In this document: positions 59,878-64,000 of the stretch, one piece after another
Layout: every line of letters starts with the position of its first letter
How positions within the stretch are numbered: position 1 is the first letter of the stretch
Assembly (NCBI RefSeq): GCF_002776695.1
Contig: NZ_LFJC01000003.1
Location: 1,573 to 65,572, forward strand
Direction of reading: 5' to 3'
DNA: 64,000 nucleotides
Source: Bradyrhizobium nitroreducens
GTDB taxonomy: Bacteria > Pseudomonadota > Alphaproteobacteria > Rhizobiales > Xanthobacteraceae
Position numbers and translations under genes: made by a program
Notes under the pieces: generated by a model
Databases searched by the model: none
Told to the model about the DNA's origin: nothing
Seen by the model: the letters and a program-made list of their open reading frames with translations, nothing else

Positions 59878-61374
59878 ATGGCTGTGTCGCAGGCTATTCC
59901 GATCACGCGCCATCCGTTCGCGAACGGGTCCTACAAGCAGATGCTGATCGACGGGAAGTGGGTTGATGCTGCTTCCGGCAAACGCTTCGAGACCCACAAC
60001 CCTGCCACGGGCGAATTGCTGGCTACCGTCGCCGAAGGCGACAAGGAAGACATCGATCGTGCGGTCGCCGCCGCCCGCCGCGCCTTCGAAGGCCCCTGGA
60101 GCAAGGTCAAGCCTTTCGAGCGGCAGAACCTGCTGCTGAAGCTTGCCGATCTCGTCGAGAAGAACTTCGATGAATTGTCGCAGCTCGACACCCTCGACAT
60201 GGGCGCGCCGCTCAGCCGCACCCGCGCCTATCGGCTGCGCGCGGTCGGCATGCTGCGCTACTATGCCGGCCAGACCACGGCGATCCACGGCGAGACCATC
60301 GAGAACTCGCTGCCCGGCGAGATCTTCTCCTACACGCTGAAGGAGCCGATCGGCGTCGTCGGCGCCATCATTCCCTGGAACGGCCCGCTGACCGCGACGA
60401 TCTGGAAGATTGGTCCGGCGATCGCGACTGGCTGCACCGTGGTGCTCAAGCCCGCCGAAGAAGCGCCGCTGACATCGCTGCGCATCGCGGAGCTCGCGAT
60501 GGAAGCGGGCGTTCCGCCCGGCGTGATCAACGTCGTGCCCGGCTATGGCGAGACTGCGGGCGCTGCGCTCGCCTCGCATCATGACGTCGACAAGGTCGCC
60601 TTTACCGGCTCGCATGTCACGGGCCAGTCGATCATCCGCGCCTCCGCCGGCAACCTCAAGCGCGTCTCGCTCGAGCTCGGCGGCAAGTCGCCGGACATCG
60701 TGTTCGCGGATGCCGATCTCGATGCCGCCGTGCCCGGCGCGGCGATGGCGGTGTTCGCCAATTCGGGCCAGATCTGCAGCGCCGGCACGCGCCTGTTCGT
60801 CGAGCAGGCGATCTACGAGGAGTTCGTCGGCCGCGTCGCCGAGTTCGGCAAGAAGCTGCAGGTCGGCAACGGCCTCGATCCCAACGTGCAGATCGGCCCG
60901 CTGGTGTCCGCGCAGCAGCTCGAGCGCGTAACCGGCTATCTCGACATCGGCCAGAAAGAAGGCGCACGCGCGCTCGCCGGCGGCGGCCGCGTCACCGAAG
61001 GTGCGCTGTCGAAGGGCTTCTTCGTCTCACCGACGGTGTTTGCCGGCGTCCAGGACAACATGCGCATCGCGCAGGAAGAGATCTTCGGACCCGTCATCTC
61101 CGCGATCGCGTTCAAGGACATGGACGAGCTGGTCAAGCGCGCCAACAACACCACGTTCGGCCTCGGCTCCGGCCTGTGGACGCGCGACGTCACCAAGGCG
61201 CATGCGGTTGCGAAGCGCCTGCGCGCCGGCTCGGTGTGGGTGAACTGCTACCAGGCGATGGACCCGGCCGTGCCGTTCGGCGGCTACAAGATGAGCGGCT
61301 ATGGTCGCGAGTCCGGCAAGCAGCATGTCGAGGAATATCTCAACGTGAAGGCCGTCTGGATCAAGACGGCGTAG
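59878..61374 (+). CDS. Aldehyde dehydrogenase
   Basis: This encodes 498 aa. The ATG at 59878 follows AGGGAGTGC. Catalytic Cys300 is in FANSGQICSAGTR, general base Glu266 in SLELGGKSPDIVF, and Asn168 in IIPWNGPL. The NAD(P)-binding TGSHVTGQ and the C-terminal FGGYKMSGYGRESGKQHVEEYLNVKAVWI complete the ALDH superfamily signature. Members oxidise aliphatic or aromatic aldehydes to acids. Neighbours (SDR, Old Yellow Enzyme, ThDP decarboxylase) suggest catabolism of aromatic or terpenoid compounds, but this is inference. Confidence 0.94.
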   Translation: MAVSQAIPITRHPFANGSYKQMLIDGKWVDAASGKRFETHNPATGELLATVAEGDKEDIDRAVAAARRAFEGPWSKVKPFERQNLLLKLADLVEKNFDELSQLDTLDMGAPLSRTRAYRLRAVGMLRYYAGQTTAIHGETIENSLPGEIFSYTLKEPIGVVGAIIPWNGPLTATIWKIGPAIATGCTVVLKPAEEAPLTSLRIAELAMEAGVPPGVINVVPGYGETAGAALASHHDVDKVAFTGSHVTGQSIIRASAGNLKRVSLELGGKSPDIVFADADLDAAVPGAAMAVFANSGQICSAGTRLFVEQAIYEEFVGRVAEFGKKLQVGNGLDPNVQIGPLVSAQQLERVTGYLDIGQKEGARALAGGGRVTEGALSKGFFVSPTVFAGVQDNMRIAQEEIFGPVISAIAFKDMDELVKRANNTTFGLGSGLWTRDVTKAHAVAKRLRAGSVWVNCYQAMDPAVPFGGYKMSGYGRESGKQHVEEYLNVKAVWIKTA

Positions 61375-61418
61375 GGCCTCTCTCTCGCGTTCCGCGAGGG
61401 GGAATATCTATTTTTGCA

Positions 61419-61447
61419 GGGGCGGCGCCTTTTCCGGTGGCCGCCCC
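61419..61447 (+). terminator. GC-rich hairpin after the aldehyde dehydrogenase gene
   Basis: GGGGCGGC and GCCGCCCC form an 8-bp perfect stem with a 13-base loop, 45 bases after the stop codon. No T-run follows, so termination would need Rho or be partial. Confidence 0.4.
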
Positions 61448-61490
61448 TCGTTATATGATTTGCATCCTTTCAGTGACATCCGGGGCCCCC

Positions 61491-62618
61491 ATGAAATTCG
61501 AGGCGTTGTTTAGACCGTTGCAGGTCGGACCGTACAAGCTCGCGCATCGCGTCGCGCTGGCGCCGCTGACGCGCATGCGCGCCGAGCGCGAGAGCTTTGC
61601 GCCGCGGCCGCTCAACGCCGAATATTACGGCCAGCGCGCGACCAAGGGCGGTCTGCTCATCGCCGAAGCCTCGCCGGTGGTCTCGCATGGCCGCGGCAAT
61701 CCAGCGACACCAGGCATCTATTCGGACGCGCAGATCGCCGGCTGGCGCAAAGTGACGGACGCCGTGCACGCCAAGGGCGGCATCATCTTCCTCCAGCTCT
61801 GGCATGTCGGCCGCGTCTCGCATTCCTCCTTCCACGGCGGTGAGCTGCCGGTCTCGGCCTCGGCGATTGCGATCAAGGCCGAGGGCATGAAGGCGATGAC
61901 GGCCGACGGCAAGATCGCCGATTACGAGACGCCGCGCGCGCTGGAGACCGAGGAGGTCAAGGGCATCGTCGAGGCCTTCCGGCAAGGCGCGAAGAACGCG
62001 CTCGCGGCCGGATTCGACGGTGTCGAGATCCACGGCGCCAACGGCTATCTGCTCGAGCAATTCCTGCAGTCGCGCAGCAACCAGCGCACCGATCAATATG
62101 GCGGTTCGATCGAGAACCGTGCGCGGCTGCTGCTGGAGGTCACGCAGGCCGCGATCGACGTCTGGGGTGCGAACCGCGTCGGCGTGCGGTTGTCACCGTA
62201 TGGCATCGCCAATGATTCCGGCGAGCCGGATCCGATGCCGCTCTACACCCATGTCGTGAAGGCGCTGGACAAGCTCGGCCTGGCGTATCTGCATTTCATC
62301 GAGCCGCGCTCCAGCGGCTCGGGCCGCGCCGAGGTCAACTGGCAGAACGTACCCTCGGCGATGGTGCTGTTCCGCCCGCTCTACAGCGGCGTGCTGATGA
62401 CCGCCGGCGGTTTTACGGGCGAGACTGCGAATGCCGCCATCGCCGACGGCCATGCCGATATCATCGCCTTCGGCCGCATCTTCATCTCCAACCCCGATCT
62501 GCCGCGCCGCTTGCAGCATGGCTACCCGATCACGCCATACAACCGCGCGACGTTCTACGGCGGCGAGGAGAAGGGATATACGGATTATCCTGTTTATGAC
62601 GAGCTGACGCCGGCGTAG
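61491..62618 (+). CDS. Old Yellow Enzyme-type NADH:flavin oxidoreductase/ene-reductase
   Basis: This encodes 375 aa from the ATG at 61491 (MKFEALFRPLQVGPYKLAHRVALAPLTRMRA). The FMN-binding TIM-barrel signs are APLTRMRA, LLIAEASPV, QLWHVGRVSH, the catalytic His/Asn pair in VEIHGANGYLLEQFLQSRSNQRTDQYGGSIENR, and ADIIAFGRIFISNPDLPRRL. OYEs reduce activated C=C bonds or nitro groups. It follows the aldehyde dehydrogenase gene on the same strand after 116 bases. Confidence 0.93.
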   Translation: MKFEALFRPLQVGPYKLAHRVALAPLTRMRAERESFAPRPLNAEYYGQRATKGGLLIAEASPVVSHGRGNPATPGIYSDAQIAGWRKVTDAVHAKGGIIFLQLWHVGRVSHSSFHGGELPVSASAIAIKAEGMKAMTADGKIADYETPRALETEEVKGIVEAFRQGAKNALAAGFDGVEIHGANGYLLEQFLQSRSNQRTDQYGGSIENRARLLLEVTQAAIDVWGANRVGVRLSPYGIANDSGEPDPMPLYTHVVKALDKLGLAYLHFIEPRSSGSGRAEVNWQNVPSAMVLFRPLYSGVLMTAGGFTGETANAAIADGHADIIAFGRIFISNPDLPRRLQHGYPITPYNRATFYGGEEKGYTDYPVYDELTPA

Positions 62619-62629
62619 GTCCCTCAGTC

Positions 62630-62663
62630 ATTCCGGGGCGACGCGAAGCGTCGAGCCCGGAAT
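62630..62663. repeat. Short palindrome after the Old Yellow Enzyme gene
   Basis: ATTCCGGG pairs with CCCGGAAT, with an inner CGACGC/GCGTCG around GAA, 12 bases after the stop codon. It may be a terminator hairpin or one of the small dispersed repeats. Confidence 0.6.
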
Positions 62664-62703
62664 CCATTTTGCGTCCTGGTTTGCTGCGCGACGGGGAGAT
62701 ACC

Positions 62704-63207
62704 ATGGCCAAAGCCGCAGCCGCCGCAGGGATCGCCACCGGCCAATGCCTTTGCGGCAAGGTCACCTTCGAGATCGACGTGCCCGCGCGCTGGGCCTGGC
62801 ATGATCATTCGGCTGCAAGTCGCCGGGCCCATGGTGCAGCCTACGCGACCTATGTCGGAAGCTGGAAGAAGCGGTTTCGCGTCACGTCCGGCAAGACGGC
62901 GCTGAGCCGCTACGAGGACAAGGCGACCAAGACCGCGCGCAGCTTTTGCTCGCATTGCGGTACGCCGATCGCCTACGAGCGCCCGCGTGGACCGCACATG
63001 GTCAACATCCCGCGCGCGCTGTTCAACGAGCGCACCGGCCGCCAGCCGCTCTATCACATCGCCATCGAGGAGCTGCAGGAATGGGCCTATACCGGCGAGC
63101 CCCTGGTGCCGCTGAAAGGTTTCCCGGGAGTGGTCTGGCAGCGCTCGAAAAAGAAGAAGCGCGGAAGCGGCGAGGATCCGTTCGAGCTGGGGCGCGAGGA
63201 GATGTAG
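62704..63207 (+). CDS. GFA-family protein with altered catalytic zinc site
   Basis: This encodes 167 aa. The structural zinc site is intact: CLC at residues 15-17 (TGQCLCGKVTFEID) and CSHC at 82-85. The catalytic motif, normally CHC-x2-C followed by RRxHG, reads HDHSAAS at residues 33-39 before RRAHG, so all three of the usual Cys are missing. The founding GFA enzyme condenses formaldehyde with glutathione; this copy probably does something else. It lies 85 bases after the Old Yellow Enzyme gene. Confidence 0.82.
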   Translation: MAKAAAAAGIATGQCLCGKVTFEIDVPARWAWHDHSAASRRAHGAAYATYVGSWKKRFRVTSGKTALSRYEDKATKTARSFCSHCGTPIAYERPRGPHMVNIPRALFNERTGRQPLYHIAIEELQEWAYTGEPLVPLKGFPGVVWQRSKKKKRGSGEDPFELGREEM

Positions 63208-63230
63208 CGCTAGCCGCACACACCACTCTC

Positions 63231-63382
63231 GTGCCCCGGACGCGGTGCGGCACGCCCGGCGATGCGGAGCAGCGTCCGGTGTGACGCTCCGCAGAGCCGG
63301 GGCCCATGCGTCCGCGAACTCGGAGCGAATCTGGGTCCCGGCTCTGCGTCGCAACGTTGCACGTTGCGCCGCGCCCGGGACA
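63231..63382. repeat. Nested inverted repeat upstream of the ThDP enzyme gene
   Basis: GCAGAGCCGGGGCCCA (63290-63305) pairs with TGGGTCCCGGCTCTGC further on, and the outer GTGCCCCGGACGCGG with CCGCGCCCGGGACAC. It fills most of the gap between the GFA-like gene and the ThDP-dependent enzyme and is a common element type in Bradyrhizobium. Confidence 0.75.
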
Positions 63383-63491
63383 CGAGGCCGTCACGCGCAA
63401 CGCAGCCATGACCGGGCTTCCTTGCGTGCATCCCGTGACTTCGGCCATCATGCCTTTCGTCCTTGCGGCAACGTCCGCTCCTGGAGGAAAC

Positions 63492-64000
63492 ATGAAGAAC
63501 AAGATCACCGGCCGTTCCGCCTTTCTCGCGCTGCTCAAGGACGAGGGCATCACCCATCTGTTCGGCAACCCCGGCACCACCGAGCTGCCGATCATGCATG
63601 CGCTGAAGGACCATCCCGACCTCACCTACGTGATGGCGATGCAGGAGAGCCTGGTGGTCGCGATCGCCGATGGCTACAGCCGCGCGTCCGGCAAGCTCGT
63701 CGCCTGCAACGTCCACGTCGCCCCCGGCCTCGGCAACGCCATGGGCTCGCTCTACAACGCCCAGTTCACGGGCACGCCGATGATCTTGACCGCGGGCCAG
63801 CAGGAGCAGGGGCACGGGCTGATGGAGCCGGTGCTCTATGGTCCGCTGGTGCGGATGGCCGAGCCGCTGGTGAAATGGGCGGTGGAGGTGACGCGTCTGG
63901 AAGACCTGCCGCGCATCGTGCGCCGCGCCGCCAAGGTGGCGATGACGCCGCCGACCGGACCGGTGTTCATCTCGCTGCCGGGCGATATCCTGAACAGCGA
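63492..64000 (+). CDS. ThDP-dependent enzyme, acetolactate synthase/benzoylformate decarboxylase family (5' part)
   Basis: The ATG at 63492 follows GGAGGAAAC. The visible 169 codons encode the TPP_enzyme_N domain: MKNKITGRSAFLALLKDEGI, THLFGNPGTTELPIMHAL, VMAMQESLVVAIADGYSRASGKL with the catalytic Glu (MQES), HVAPGLGNAMGSLYNAQFTGTPMILTAGQQEQGHGLMEPVLYGPLV and PPTGPVFISLPGDIL. The NPGTTELP motif and QQEQGHGL resemble benzoylformate decarboxylase and related 2-oxoacid decarboxylases more than acetolactate synthase. The gene runs off the window end, so the cofactor-binding C-terminal half is not visible. Confidence 0.88.
   Translation, partial: MKNKITGRSAFLALLKDEGITHLFGNPGTTELPIMHALKDHPDLTYVMAMQESLVVAIADGYSRASGKLVACNVHVAPGLGNAMGSLYNAQFTGTPMILTAGQQEQGHGLMEPVLYGPLVRMAEPLVKWAVEVTRLEDLPRIVRRAAKVAMTPPTGPVFISLPGDILNS

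Noticed and set aside
1..64000. CRISPR arrays, insertion sequences, prophage, toxin-antitoxin or defence islands
   Set aside because: No regularly spaced direct repeats, no transposase, integrase, phage structural or known defence proteins were found on either strand.

Overview
The window looks like chromosomal DNA of a Bradyrhizobium-type alphaproteobacterium (Hyphomicrobiales). The basis is the high GC content, the many periplasmic solute-binding proteins, a CpdR-type single-domain response regulator, a CmcJ/NvfI-type oxygenase, a HisN-type histidinol phosphatase, DUF1501/DUF1800 and DUF4173 proteins, and GC-rich palindromic repeats of the kind scattered through these genomes. I see one tRNA (Val, anticodon GAC), no rRNA, no CRISPR array and no recognisable transposase. 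Assignment to species is not possible from the sequence alone.

Layout. 0.1-6 kb: a Tat-exported SMP-30-type lactonase and a branched-chain-type binding protein, facing a Gfo/Idh/MocA oxidoreductase, an RlpA-like protein and a CmcJ/NvfI oxygenase. 6.4-14 kb: a six-gene minus-strand operon for import and oxidation of an organosulfur compound (binding protein, permease, ATPase, acyl-CoA-dehydrogenase-like flavoprotein, LLM monooxygenase, second binding protein) with a divergent third binding protein. 14-18 kb: a Tyr/Gly-rich exported protein, glgC-glgA and a SemiSWEET sugar transporter. 18-23 kb: two Crp/Fnr regulators around a small DUF6894-like protein, a DODA-type dioxygenase, and a type B carboxylesterase homologue that lacks its catalytic residues. 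23-28 kb: a Baeyer-Villiger monooxygenase fused to an esterase, then several very small genes and an RlpA-like lipoprotein. 28-36 kb: a DUF1501/DUF1800 pair, TauE/SafE with a divergent LysR regulator, a Bug-type binding protein, hisN, a candidate small RNA with promoter and terminator, and N-formylglutamate amidohydrolase. 36-42.8 kb: cpdR, tRNA-Val, then an accessory-looking stretch (ATC-hydrolase-like protein, secreted unknowns, NUDIX, RidA, and a decayed duplicate of the nearby enolase-superfamily gene). 42.9-48 kb: a haem-site (CxxCH) adenylyl/guanylyl cyclase, an orphan binding protein, a nucleophile-less alpha/beta hydrolase, and AlkB. 48-53.5 kb: a CreC/CreB-like two-component system with a DUF4173 membrane protein and a divergent membrane-anchored GH3 glycosidase. 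53.5-58.8 kb: an oligopeptide-type binding protein, a manganese catalase fused to DUF892, and a TetR/PspA/YiaA envelope-stress unit with three palindromic operator candidates. 58.8-64 kb: SDR, aldehyde dehydrogenase, Old Yellow Enzyme and GFA-like proteins, and the start of a ThDP-dependent decarboxylase cut by the window edge.

How the genes work together. The window is mostly nutrient capture and catabolism: seven solute-binding proteins against only one permease/ATPase pair, plus many flavin, NAD and 2-oxoglutarate oxidoreductases. The second theme is stress and envelope control (PspA, Mn catalase, CreBC, GH3, RlpA-like proteins, CpdR). The features most worth following up are the candidate sRNA at about 35.1 kb, the BVMO-esterase fusion, the triple operator upstream of pspA, the two alpha/beta hydrolases without a catalytic serine, the CreBC/DUF4173/membrane-GH3 group, and the decayed enolase duplicate.
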